Assembly: GCF_013019105.1 (NCBI RefSeq) | Contig: NZ_BLTE01000017.1 | Location: 39,893-103,892 of the forward strand | DNA length: 64,000 nt | Reading direction: 5' to 3' | Origin: Fundidesulfovibrio magnetotacticus | GTDB taxonomy: Bacteria > Desulfobacterota > Desulfovibrionia > Desulfovibrionales > Desulfovibrionaceae | Part shown: in pieces, positions 16,551 through 23,963 of the stretch | Layout: every line of letters starts with the position of its first letter | How positions within the stretch are numbered: position 1 is the stretch's first letter | Notes under the pieces: generated by a model | What the model was told of the DNA's origin: nothing | Databases searched by the model: none | Seen by the model: the letters and a program-made list of their open reading frames with translations, nothing else | Position numbers and translations under genes: made by a program

Positions 16551-17032
16551 TGGGGGCCTCCGGGCGTGGGATGGGGGTTGGCGGGGGGATCGACCGCCGT
16601 CTGGGCGGGAGGGGACAGGGTTTTGAGGGCCTCGGCCAGCATGGCCAGGGCGGCCGCGAGATCGCCCTGGCCGCGAACGGCAGGTTGCTCCCCGGCCGGG
16701 GGCTGCGCGACGGGCGGGCCGGGGTGCGCCGTGGGGGTGGAGGGCCTCTCCCACGGCGTGTCGGGAAGGATTTCCGTGCGCGACACGGAGGGATCGGGAC
16801 GCTCCGGCGTCACAGAACCTCCGATGGGCTGGGCGGCCTTGATCCGGCCGATGAGCCCGGCCACGCCCCCGCCCACGGCGCACACCAGGCTCACCACCAT
16901 GGCCTGCGTCTCTCCGTCGATCTCCACGCCCTTGCGGGACGCCAGGGCGGACGCCAGGGCAACCAGGGCGGCCACCACGGCCGACAGGCTGCCCATGGCG
17001 CCCGTGGACTTCCAGAGCGGTTTGGGGTTCAT
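16547..17032 (-). CDS. Putative holin-like membrane protein with Pro-rich tail
   Basis: 161 residues from the ATG at 17032, with AGGAGG at the right distance; another ATG at 17038 is too close to it. Two hydrophobic segments ('MGSLSAVVAALVALASALAS' and 'AMVVSLVCAVGGGVAGLIG') are followed by a long proline-rich soluble tail ('TPWERPSTPTAHPGPPVAQPPAG'). Two-segment membrane proteins next to a lysozyme gene are often holins. The extended cytoplasmic or periplasmic Pro-rich tail is atypical. Confidence 0.6.
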   Translation of the reverse strand: MNPKPLWKSTGAMGSLSAVVAALVALASALASRKGVEIDGETQAMVVSLVCAVGGGVAGLIGRIKAAQPIGGSVTPERPDPSVSRTEILPDTPWERPSTPTAHPGPPVAQPPAGEQPAVRGQGDLAAALAMLAEALKTLSPPAQTAVDPPANPHPTPGGPQ

Positions 17033-17042
17033 GCACATCCTC

Positions 17043-17681
17043 CTAGGCGGCCTGGGTGCGTTCCCAGGGTTTGTCTTCCATGCGCCACGGCCGCCCCGCG
17101 ACGAACGCCTCCAGGGAGGCGACGCGGCGCATCCAGCCCTTGTGGTTGACGGTGTAGTCGGGGTCGCCCGTGGCGTTCAGGCGGTCGTAATGGGCCTTCC
17201 GGGCGGCGATCACCGCGCGGGCGAGGGCGTCCGGACCGCCCGGCAGACGGCAGGCGGCGCACAGGGCCGCGCGGGTCTTCTGCCCGAGCACGCCGTCCAC
17301 CAGGAGAGGCGCGGGGGCCTCGCCCATGCCGTTGCAGGCGGCCTGCGCCCAGCGAACGGCGCTTCCGCGCCCGCAGTTGACGCCCGTGTCCAGCAGCACC
17401 GCGGCAAGGGGGGACGGCCAGGCCCCCACGTAGAGGGGCTGGCCGAAGTGCCGCCAGAAGAGGTCCAGGGCCTGCTCCCTGGTCATGGAGAAGACGTCCT
17501 TCCAGGTGACCGCCCCGTCGCCGTCCAGGTCGCCCTCCAGGACCGGCAGGCCCTTCAGGAAGCGCAGGGACACGCCGAACTTGGTGGCGCCGCCCTTGTC
17601 GTTCCTGCCGCCGGTGTAGGCGAGGCCCTCCCAATGCAGGACGAACTCCATGAGCCTGAGGAAGAAGTCGGGCAGGATCAT
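17043..17681 (-). CDS. Endolysin, glycoside hydrolase family 108
   Basis: 212 residues. 'FVLHWEG' carries the putative catalytic Glu18, and 'NDKGGATKFGVS' is the GH108 signature. Residues 51-62 (D-x-D-x-D-G pattern) form a calcium-binding-type loop that this family often carries. The rest matches the PG-binding_3 half ('DTGVNCGRGSAVRWAQAAC', 'VDGVLGQKTRAAL'). The enzyme cuts the glycan backbone of peptidoglycan to release progeny. No signal peptide is visible, so it would depend on a holin. The ATG at 17681 overlaps the upstream stop (ATGA). Confidence 0.9.
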   Translation of the reverse strand: MILPDFFLRLMEFVLHWEGLAYTGGRNDKGGATKFGVSLRFLKGLPVLEGDLDGDGAVTWKDVFSMTREQALDLFWRHFGQPLYVGAWPSPLAAVLLDTGVNCGRGSAVRWAQAACNGMGEAPAPLLVDGVLGQKTRAALCAACRLPGGPDALARAVIAARKAHYDRLNATGDPDYTVNHKGWMRRVASLEAFVAGRPWRMEDKPWERTQAA

Positions 17682-17980
17682 TCGCCACCTCCCGCGGTCT
17701 TGTTCAGGATCTGCTCCTTCACGTCCGCCGGCATGTCCTTGTTGTGCACGATGAGCGCCCGGACCATCTGGAACAGGACGGCCGTCTTGCGGGACTGGTC
17801 CTCCCGGGACTTGTCGTGATCGTCCTGCAGGGCCTTGATGTCCGCGCAGACCCCGTTGCGGCGCTCCTGGCACTGCGCATGGCTCACGAACGCGTTTCGG
17901 GTGAGGATGTGCACGGCCACGCCCACCAGGATGGACGCGGCAATGGCCATCAGCGAGGATTCCAGCGGTGTGAACGTCAC
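17678..17980 (-). CDS. Small membrane-anchored protein of the lysis cassette
   Basis: 100 residues from a GTG at 17980. One N-terminal hydrophobic segment ('SSLMAIAASILVGVAVHIL') is followed by a helical, charged domain with two Cys ('QCQERRNGVCADIKALQDDHDKSREDQSRK'). A single N-terminal anchor with a helical periplasmic or cytoplasmic tail next to the lysozyme fits a pinholin/holin or an inner-membrane spanin. It overlaps the lysozyme start by four bases. Confidence 0.55.
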   Translation of the reverse strand: MTFTPLESSLMAIAASILVGVAVHILTRNAFVSHAQCQERRNGVCADIKALQDDHDKSREDQSRKTAVLFQMVRALIVHNKDMPADVKEQILNKTAGGGE

Positions 17981-17997
17981 GGCACGGCTCCGTTGCG

Positions 17998-18951
17998 CTA
18001 GGCGGTGACGCCGGTCATCAGGTAGCCCGCGCCGGTGAACTGGATGCACTCGTCGGTGTGCTGGCGGGCGCGCACGATGTCGCTGCGGGTCTGCTCCTCG
18101 CGGTAGGTCTCGACCACGAGCATCTCCGGGGAGTCTTCCTCCCAGACGAAGGTGCGCCCGATGCTGGGCTCCTTGAGGTCCTGGCCGCCGTCGGAGACCA
18201 CGCCCAGCATGGCCATGGCGGGGCTCCACACGGTCTGGACGTTCTTGGTCTTCTTCTTGGGGGCGTTGTTCTTCACGGCCCCGGCCGCGATGATCTTCTC
18301 CACGCCGAAGTAGGCCTTGAGCTGGGCCTCGGTGAGGTCGCCCCGGATGGCGTCGGGGTTGGAGTACTTCACGCGCTCGATGACCGAGTCGCACATGGAC
18401 ACGTGGCGCAGCACGGACTTGTCCAGGATGAGGGCGTTGGGCTCGATGCCGGTGGACATGCGCATGGCCTCGATGCCCGCGATCACGTCCGCCCGGGGAT
18501 CGGCGTCGGCGTAGGAGTTCCAGGCGTGGGCCACGGCGTGCCCGGCGAAGGTGTTCGCGTTGAACACCTTGGCCGCGCAGCGGATTTCCATCTTGCGCAG
18601 GATGATGGAGATGGCCCGGTAGGTGGCCAGGAGTTCGGCGTCGAAGTAGTTGCGATAGAGCCTGGCCTCGGCGTCGTCGACCATCTCTTCGTAGCCGTTC
18701 TCGGAGCAGTTGTAGTCGTCGGACCCGAACTCCCAGTCGCCGCGGGCGTAGGCGCTGCGGGGGGCGCGCTCGGTATCCACAACATCGAGCAGGGCTTCGG
18801 CCGGGATCACCGGGTACTGGGCGGTCTTGAGCGGGGTGTAGAAGGGCGGCAGCACCAGCGGGGCGATGAAGCCCATGGAGGCGGCCTGCATGGAGTACTC
18901 GAAGGCCAGCGCCCCCAGGTCGGGGCGGAAGACGGCTTTGGTTCCGGGCAT
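17998..18951 (-). CDS. Major capsid protein (lambda gpE-type)
   Basis: 317 residues, 'MPGTKAVFRPDLGALAFEYSMQAASMGFIAPLVLPPF...'. 'FIAPLVLPPFYTPLKTAQYPVIP' followed by 'RAPRSAYARGDWEFGSDDYNC' and a central 'RCAAKVFNANTF' are typical of the gpE-like HK97-fold capsid family. It follows the decoration protein gene with a 26-base gap, as in lambda. The family's C-terminal pattern ('VVETYREEQTRSDIVRARQHTDECI') is also present. No obvious N-terminal pro-domain is seen; scaffold is supplied separately. Confidence 0.88.
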   Translation of the reverse strand: MPGTKAVFRPDLGALAFEYSMQAASMGFIAPLVLPPFYTPLKTAQYPVIPAEALLDVVDTERAPRSAYARGDWEFGSDDYNCSENGYEEMVDDAEARLYRNYFDAELLATYRAISIILRKMEIRCAAKVFNANTFAGHAVAHAWNSYADADPRADVIAGIEAMRMSTGIEPNALILDKSVLRHVSMCDSVIERVKYSNPDAIRGDLTEAQLKAYFGVEKIIAAGAVKNNAPKKKTKNVQTVWSPAMAMLGVVSDGGQDLKEPSIGRTFVWEEDSPEMLVVETYREEQTRSDIVRARQHTDECIQFTGAGYLMTGVTA

Positions 18952-18977
18952 GGGTGTTCCTCCTCGTGCCGGTGCGG

Positions 18978-19352
18978 TTAGGTCAGGTTGTGGCCGTAGC
19001 CGTAGGGCAGCACTTCCACCACGCCGCCGTCGGCAACGGCGGTGAGGGCCAGGCCGACCAGGGTGCGGGCTCCGGCTCCGGAGTCCTTGGCCACCGTGCC
19101 GTTGGCCGCCGTCACCACCTGATCATTCACGGCCACAGCGCCGACGGCTTCGATCTCAACGGTGCCGGAGCCGTTGAGCAGGCGGACGGCGGCGGCCTCC
19201 CCGGCCGTGGCGACGGGGTATTCCAGCACGCCCAGGGGCTGCTCGCCCGGGTCGCAGTAGGCCAGTTCGCCACCGGCCAGGGTGACCATCCGCTTGGAGT
19301 CCAGGGCCGCGCCGGCCCTGAAGGCGCGGCGGGATTCGTTGACGTGCGCCAT
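18978..19352 (-). CDS. Capsid decoration (cement) protein
   Basis: 124 residues, 'MAHVNESRRAFRAGAALDSKRMVTLAGGELAYCDPGEQPLGVLEYPV...'. The pattern of small beta strands with 'GAALDSKRMVTL', 'GEQPLGVLEYPVATAGEAAAVRLL' matches DUF2190-like cement proteins that bind capsid threefold axes. Start at 19352 shares a base with the stop of the protease gene (TGATG); a GTG three bases upstream is possible. Position between protease/scaffold and capsid genes mirrors lambda gpD. Confidence 0.75.
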   Translation of the reverse strand: MAHVNESRRAFRAGAALDSKRMVTLAGGELAYCDPGEQPLGVLEYPVATAGEAAAVRLLNGSGTVEIEAVGAVAVNDQVVTAANGTVAKDSGAGARTLVGLALTAVADGGVVEVLPYGYGHNLT

Positions 19353-19906
19353 CACTTGCCTCCCTTCTGCTGCCTGGCGATCCAGGCTTTGTGGGCCTCG
19401 GGGTGTTCCTTGGCCGCCTTGGCCATGGCCTGGGCCTTGCTGGACCCCTTGTCCGTTTCCGCCTTCACCAGGGCCTCGAAGTCCTGCTCACCGGCCACGG
19501 GACCGGCCGCCGGATTGAGCGGGGCCTGGGTGACGCCCGCCAGGGCGCCCAGCATGGCCTGGGAGGCGGGCTTCCCGACCCCTGCGGCCGCCCCGGGGGC
19601 CATGAGCGCGCCCATGGCCTGCACCTGCCCGGCCGTGACGCCCGACTTGATGACCGAGGCCAGTTTGCCGCCCAGCTCGTCGCCCAACACGGCGTAGATG
19701 ATGCCCAGGCAGCGCACCTGTTCGCGGGCGGCGGCGGCCTTGCGGGCCTTCTTCACGTCCTTTTCCTCGTCGCCGTCCTCGGCTTCGACGGGGTCCTTGT
19801 CAGTTTCGTCCTCGCCGTCCTTGTCCGGCTCCTGCTCCTCGACCGCCTGGTCCTTTTCCTCGTCGGTTTCGGCGGTCTTGCCCGCCCTGAGCTTGGTCAG
19901 GTCCAT
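19352..19906 (-). CDS. Nested in-frame scaffold protein (Nu3-like)
   Basis: An internal in-frame ATG (codon 271 of the protease gene) is preceded on the minus strand by a perfect AGGAGGT at 19917-19911, four bases upstream. This would give a separate 184-residue product, 'MDLTKLRAGKTAETDEEK...', equal to the acidic scaffold region. Lambda Nu3 is produced in the same way from the C gene. The strong internal Shine-Dalgarno sequence is direct evidence; expression is inferred. Confidence 0.65.
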   Translation of the reverse strand: MDLTKLRAGKTAETDEEKDQAVEEQEPDKDGEDETDKDPVEAEDGDEEKDVKKARKAAAAREQVRCLGIIYAVLGDELGGKLASVIKSGVTAGQVQAMGALMAPGAAAGVGKPASQAMLGALAGVTQAPLNPAAGPVAGEQDFEALVKAETDKGSSKAQAMAKAAKEHPEAHKAWIARQQKGGK

Positions 19907-20716
19907 GTGCACCTCCTGCACGATTCGGTTGATGAACGCTTCGCGGCTCTCGATGCGGTCGATGAGCCCCAGCTCCAGGGCCTGGCGGCCCAGGAACAGC
20001 CTGCCGTCGGCCATGGCCAGGGCCGCCTCGCGGGAAACGCCGCGCCCGGCGGCGACGGCGTCCAGGAACAGCCCGTAGATTTCGTCCAGGCCTCCCTGGA
20101 GGTAGGCCCTGGACTCCTCGGAAAGCGGTTCGGACGCGTTGCCCATGGCCTTGAACCTCCCGGCCGTGAGGTAGGTGACGTCCACGCCCAGCTTCTCCTC
20201 GAACCCGGACCAGTCGTAATGGGTCATGATCACGCCGATGGAGCCCACATCCGAGGTGGCCAGGGCAGCGATCTCCCGGGCCTGGCAGCCCACCCAGTAG
20301 GCGGCGCTGCACATCATGCCGGAGACGTAGGCGTAGAGAGGCTTGAGGGACGCGACCTCGCGGACCGAGGACGCCAGCTCCTCGATGCCGTCCACGGTGC
20401 CGCCCGGCGAGTCCACGTCCAGCAGGATGGCCCGCACGAGGGGGTCGGCAGCGGCCTGCCGGAGCGCCCTGGCGATCTGGCGCATGGAGGCGAAGCCCCA
20501 CCACCAGTCGCCGTCCTTGCAGAGCGGCCCGGCCATCTCCACGACGGCCAGGTCGCCCTGGCGCTCGTAGAGACGCTCCTCGGCCGCGTTGGAGCGCAGG
20601 GCGGCCAGCTGCGCCAGGGAGGCGGCGTCGGGCATGCCCTTGGCCTTCATGGCCCGGAACAGGCCGTCCAGGCGCTTGGGCTCCAAGGCCCACAAGGTCT
20701 GCGAGTGCACGGTCAC
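19352..20716 (-). CDS. Phage prohead protease, S49 (SppA-like), fused to scaffold
   Basis: 454 residues from a GTG overlapping the portal stop (GTGA). The protease half shows 'VRAILLDVDSPGGTVDG', Ser137 in 'GMMCSAAYWVG' and Lys189 in 'TAGRFKAMG', the Ser-Lys dyad of S49 peptidases. Residues beyond ~271 are acidic and Lys/Glu-rich ('DEEKDQAVEEQEPDKDGEDETDK') and look like an assembly scaffold. This is the lambda C/Nu3 arrangement: protease matures the prohead and the scaffold domain directs capsid assembly. It is the right position, after portal and before decoration protein. Confidence 0.88.
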   Translation of the reverse strand: MTVHSQTLWALEPKRLDGLFRAMKAKGMPDAASLAQLAALRSNAAEERLYERQGDLAVVEMAGPLCKDGDWWWGFASMRQIARALRQAAADPLVRAILLDVDSPGGTVDGIEELASSVREVASLKPLYAYVSGMMCSAAYWVGCQAREIAALATSDVGSIGVIMTHYDWSGFEEKLGVDVTYLTAGRFKAMGNASEPLSEESRAYLQGGLDEIYGLFLDAVAAGRGVSREAALAMADGRLFLGRQALELGLIDRIESREAFINRIVQEVHMDLTKLRAGKTAETDEEKDQAVEEQEPDKDGEDETDKDPVEAEDGDEEKDVKKARKAAAAREQVRCLGIIYAVLGDELGGKLASVIKSGVTAGQVQAMGALMAPGAAAGVGKPASQAMLGALAGVTQAPLNPAAGPVAGEQDFEALVKAETDKGSSKAQAMAKAAKEHPEAHKAWIARQQKGGK

Positions 20717-22320
20717 TGGTCCTGCTCCTCCTGGTTCGCGTCTTCGCCGTCTCCGGGGACGGCCTCTTCCTCCGGCTCCTTGCCGAGGACCACCTTCACG
20801 CCGGAAACCGAGGGCTTGAGCCCGTGGCGCTCGTAGGTGCGGCGCTCGCGGGCGATGGTGCGGGCCATGGTCTCGGGATCCATCCCGCGCGAGTAGAGGA
20901 TGCCGGTGAGCGACTCGGTGAGGTTGTCCAGGCCCATCTGCTCGGCCGCGCGCTCCTTCACGGGGTCGATCTGGCCGCGGGGCGGGCGGGTCCAGGAGGC
21001 CGCGCACCAGGCGGTGCGGGCTTCGTAGAAATCCGGCTTGCCCTCGGGCACGGCCAGGTAGCCGCGCAGCCAGGCCTCCTCCAGGACCATCTCCCAGACA
21101 TGGCGCAGGTAGCCGCGCACGAACCAGTCCTGCAGGAGCGTGTAGAGCTTCCAGACCTCCAGCAGGGCGGCCCTGGCGCTGGAGTAGTTGGTCTTGCTGA
21201 AGTCCTTGGCCACGGTCTCGTAGGGCTGGCCGGTGGAGGCGGCCACGGCGCGCAGGATGCGGGTGTAGAAGGCGTCGAAGCTCTGGGGCGGCCTGGGGTT
21301 CGAGAGCAGGTGCGGCTTGTGCCCGGTCTGGCCCGTGACCATCAGCCCGGGCTTGATCTCCTGCGGATAAGGCTGGACCATGCCGGTCTTGGCCTTGCCG
21401 TCCAGCCCGATGCGGGAGCCCATGGCGTCGGTGGAGGCCTCCAGGAACACGGTGAACGAGGCCGCGATGACCGCGCCCACCAGCTCGGAGTCCACGTAGG
21501 CGGACAAGTCCGCCAGCTGCTTCATGGCCGGGGAGAGGATGGTCTCGCCCCGGGGCTGCTCGGGCATTTTGCCGTGGCGGCGGTGGAAGCAGCCCCAGCG
21601 GTGGCCGGTCTTGCGGGGCACGCGGCGGAAGTCGCAGCTGGCGAGCCCGGCCAGGGGCCGGTTGTCCCTGGGCTCGGCGATCCAGTAGGCCTCGGGGCGG
21701 CCGTTGGCCCCCAGCTCCACGCCGCGCCGGATCAGGGGATTCCCGGCCATGTCGGAGGGGGTGCGCAGACGGGCCGGGTGCAGTCCCTGCAGGGCTAGGC
21801 CGAAGGCGCGGCCGGGTTCGTCCAGCCACACAGGCAGGCGCAGGAATTCGCCCGTCACGAACAGGGTGCGGGCATCCTGGTACTGCATGTCGTCGAAGTG
21901 GTCGGTGTCCGCAGCGTCCGCCTCGGCGCACCATACGTCCCAGGCCCTCTCCGCGCTCTCGGCGAAGGCGTCCGCCTCGTCGTCGGAGAGCCCCAGGACC
22001 GTCATGTCTGGCGCGGACTGGGGCTTGAGGCCCGGCCCGGCCACGTTCAGGGCCAGGGAGTCCACGCAGGACGCGGCGTGGCCGTCGCTGGCGACCAGGG
22101 ATTCGGCGCGGGCCATGATCAGGTCGGCGTCGCGCTGGACCGTGTAGGCGTTCAGCCGGGAAGGCTGGAAGTTGGAGAGGGTGCCCTCGCGGCTCGCGGC
22201 CGTGCGGCGCACCGCCTCCACCACGCCGTCGATCCCGGCCATGGCCGCGCGGGCCTGGGCGCGGCGCAGCCCGTGCACCGGGGAGACGTAGCCGATGAAG
22301 GAGTCCAGCCAGTTGCCCAT
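20713..22320 (-). CDS. Portal protein, lambda family
   Basis: 535 residues, the usual length. 'MGNWLDSFIGYVSPVHGLRRAQARAAMAG', 'ARAESLVASDGHAASCVDSLALNVAGPGLKPQ' and 'YETVAKDFSKTNYSSARAALLEVWKLYTLLQDWFV' are patterns of the lambda-type portal family. The dodecameric portal forms the DNA entry channel and binds terminase. The acidic C-terminal tail ('KEPEEEAVPGDGEDANQEEQDQ') is common. The start shares a base with the stop of the gpW-like gene (TGATG). Confidence 0.92.
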   Translation of the reverse strand: MGNWLDSFIGYVSPVHGLRRAQARAAMAGIDGVVEAVRRTAASREGTLSNFQPSRLNAYTVQRDADLIMARAESLVASDGHAASCVDSLALNVAGPGLKPQSAPDMTVLGLSDDEADAFAESAERAWDVWCAEADAADTDHFDDMQYQDARTLFVTGEFLRLPVWLDEPGRAFGLALQGLHPARLRTPSDMAGNPLIRRGVELGANGRPEAYWIAEPRDNRPLAGLASCDFRRVPRKTGHRWGCFHRRHGKMPEQPRGETILSPAMKQLADLSAYVDSELVGAVIAASFTVFLEASTDAMGSRIGLDGKAKTGMVQPYPQEIKPGLMVTGQTGHKPHLLSNPRPPQSFDAFYTRILRAVAASTGQPYETVAKDFSKTNYSSARAALLEVWKLYTLLQDWFVRGYLRHVWEMVLEEAWLRGYLAVPEGKPDFYEARTAWCAASWTRPPRGQIDPVKERAAEQMGLDNLTESLTGILYSRGMDPETMARTIARERRTYERHGLKPSVSGVKVVLGKEPEEEAVPGDGEDANQEEQDQ

Positions 22321-22556
22321 CAGGAGTACCTCCCGGGGATCAAGGAGGTGAAGGACGGGCTTCCGGACCCGGCGGCTTGGTCTTCCTTGGTGGGCTGCTT
22401 GTCCAGCCAGTCGAGGTGGGCCTGAATGGCGGGAAGGTCGGCCCGGCGCAGACGGCGGGTGCCGATGACGTATTCCTGGCCCTCAGCCACGGCGAGGAGC
22501 GCCGCCGTCCAGGCGTCGATCAGTTCCTGCTTCTTGGCTGCGGTGAAGATGGCCAT
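22320..22556 (-). CDS. Head-tail joining protein, gpW-like
   Basis: 78 residues, 'MAIFTAAKKQELIDAWTAALLAVAEGQEYVIGTRRLRRADLPAIQAHLDWLD'. The 'A..E.L.AW..A.......G..Y.I..R.LTRAD..AI...L' pattern is that of lambda gpW-type proteins, which bind the portal ring so tails can attach. It immediately precedes the portal gene, as in lambda. It is the first gene after the accessory insertion that follows the large terminase. Confidence 0.8.
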   Translation of the reverse strand: MAIFTAAKKQELIDAWTAALLAVAEGQEYVIGTRRLRRADLPAIQAHLDWLDKQPTKEDQAAGSGSPSFTSLIPGRYS

Positions 22557-22829
22557 GGCCGGAGGGCTAGCACACCCCTACCGGCCTCCTGGTGGACGCT
22601 GGAGACAATGGAGACAATGGAGACAGTTTGTTGGGTGGTTGAGAAGTCGAGGGAGTGGGCCGGGGATCAAAAACCGGCGCGGCTTCCCAGGCTGTGGTGG
22701 AGGACGCAAAATTGAAGGGTAATTTGCACACTCAAAAAGTTTCTGGCCGTACTCTCCACCCCCCAGATCAAGGGGAACTGCACAAAGCCAAGCGCCTACC
22801 CACTCTGTTGTTTCATTACAAAATACACT
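22557..22829. other. Non-coding gap with a short tandem repeat
   Basis: About 270 bases between the gpW-like gene and the AT-rich gene. It holds a short tandem repeat, ggagacaat repeated 2.7 times at 22602-22626. Composition shifts from GC-rich to AT-rich across this stretch, which suggests one end of an insertion. I see no convincing gene, promoter or terminator in it. Confidence 0.5.
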
Positions 22830-23660
22830 CTACTGGTTGAGCCAAACAATAAATGCTGACATTACGGAACGCAATTCCTGCATTACTACAGTGGACAAAC
22901 CATTCAACTTACCAGTTTCAATATATTTTTCATACACTATTGTTGCGGCAACAGAAGCAACAAATCCTAGAAAAGCACCATACAACAGGTACAATATTTG
23001 CTTTGATTCGGTTCGAAGCCAGCGTTTAACGATGTCTGCGGCCGAATAATTTCCATACAAAACAGAAGACTTATTAATCTCTATTAAACATTTTTTTGCA
23101 TACTTTATTATATCTTTATCTTTTATGTCTTGAACGCTTTTGAAATGCTTAAGAACAACCTCATCACCAGAAGACTTTCTTTCGCCCTTTGTCGTACACC
23201 TTTGTAAAATAAAAAAAACTTGTGCATTTTCTAATTGAGCTATTGAAAAATATCCACCAGATTCCGTTGTAGCGACGACACTTGTAGTTCTTCCATCTAC
23301 CCTATGAACGTTACACACACCTATTGGATGGTGTCCTGTTCTCAGCGATATCGAATTTAAGTTAATGAAATAATTGCCGTTTGATGTAAATTGAAACTCC
23401 AGCGTATCGTCTATCCATAAATTTTCGTAATATTTGCCAGTCTTTGCCTGAACTATAATATCCTCAAACAGCATTTTTGCTCTAGTTCTCAGATAATGCC
23501 ATTCCATCCTGTTGCTATAGACACGTCTGCTGTTTGACGTTGCGCATCTTGTCAAGCATGAAAAGAATTTACTAGATATGTTTATTTTACGTCCTGCGGT
23601 AATAATGTAGAAAAAGCAAAGCATGACAAATTCAATCGCAGCAACCTTGAGCGGATTCAT
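22830..23660 (-). CDS. AT-rich membrane-anchored protein of unknown function
   Basis: 276 residues from ATG 23660; a GTG at 23714 would add 18 residues and overlap the HTH gene by 14 bases. A line I counted by hand (23041-23100) is under a third G+C, against well over 60% in flanking genes. There are two membrane segments: near the N-terminus ('IEFVMLCFFYIITAG') and near the C-terminus ('LYLLYGAFLGFVASVAATIVY'). The middle is a soluble domain with four Cys and beta-like patterns ('LEFQFTSNGNYFINLNSISLR'). I recognise no family. Foreign composition and its place between terminase and portal genes mark it as recently acquired phage cargo, possibly for defence or exclusion; that role is a guess. 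Confidence 0.6.
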   Translation of the reverse strand: MNPLKVAAIEFVMLCFFYIITAGRKINISSKFFSCLTRCATSNSRRVYSNRMEWHYLRTRAKMLFEDIIVQAKTGKYYENLWIDDTLEFQFTSNGNYFINLNSISLRTGHHPIGVCNVHRVDGRTTSVVATTESGGYFSIAQLENAQVFFILQRCTTKGERKSSGDEVVLKHFKSVQDIKDKDIIKYAKKCLIEINKSSVLYGNYSAADIVKRWLRTESKQILYLLYGAFLGFVASVAATIVYEKYIETGKLNGLSTVVMQELRSVMSAFIVWLNQ

Positions 23661-23700
23661 AGCACTACACCACTTCCATTTACTTATAGATACACAACGC

Positions 23701-23955
23701 TCAATGCCTATCACCGCAAAGTGGAATCTCCATATCCTTCAAAACCATGTTGGCGCGCCGTTTGAGGTAGCGATTCACACTCCGCTCGGGCACCCTGATA
23801 CCCTTCTTGTCCCCCAGGCGGATCACCTTCAACTCTCTGCGGTTGATGAGCTTATAGACGAAGCTACGGGAACAATTCAACCGCTCCTTCACCTCAGGAA
23901 CGGTGAGGGGCTTTCCTTCGGCGGCGCGATCATACGGCAGATTCGTATTGCTCAT
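23701..23955 (-). CDS. Small HTH (helix_turn_helix_17/excisionase-type) DNA-binding protein
   Basis: 84 residues, 'MSNTNLPYDRAAEGKPLTVPEVKERLNCSRSFVYKLINRREL...'. 'LTVPEVKERLNCSRSFVYKLINRRELKVIRLGDKKGIRVPERSVNRYL' is a winged MerR/excisionase-type helix-turn-helix with the usual recognition helix and a basic wing. It starts eight bases after the large terminase stop. It may regulate the adjacent AT-rich gene or act in packaging, since Nu1-type small terminases also carry such a fold. A separate small-terminase candidate lies upstream of the methyltransferases, so regulation is more likely. Confidence 0.7.
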   Translation of the reverse strand: MSNTNLPYDRAAEGKPLTVPEVKERLNCSRSFVYKLINRRELKVIRLGDKKGIRVPERSVNRYLKRRANMVLKDMEIPLCGDRH

Positions 23956-23963
23956 GGCACTCC

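Noticed and set aside
17043..17681. D-x-D-x-D-G loop in the lysozyme as a dockerin fusion
   Set aside because: A single such loop is, as far as I recall, a normal part of GH108 enzymes rather than a dockerin module.
22602..22626. ggagacaat tandem repeat as a possible CRISPR or integration repeat
   Set aside because: Too short (9 bases, under three copies) and without spacers.
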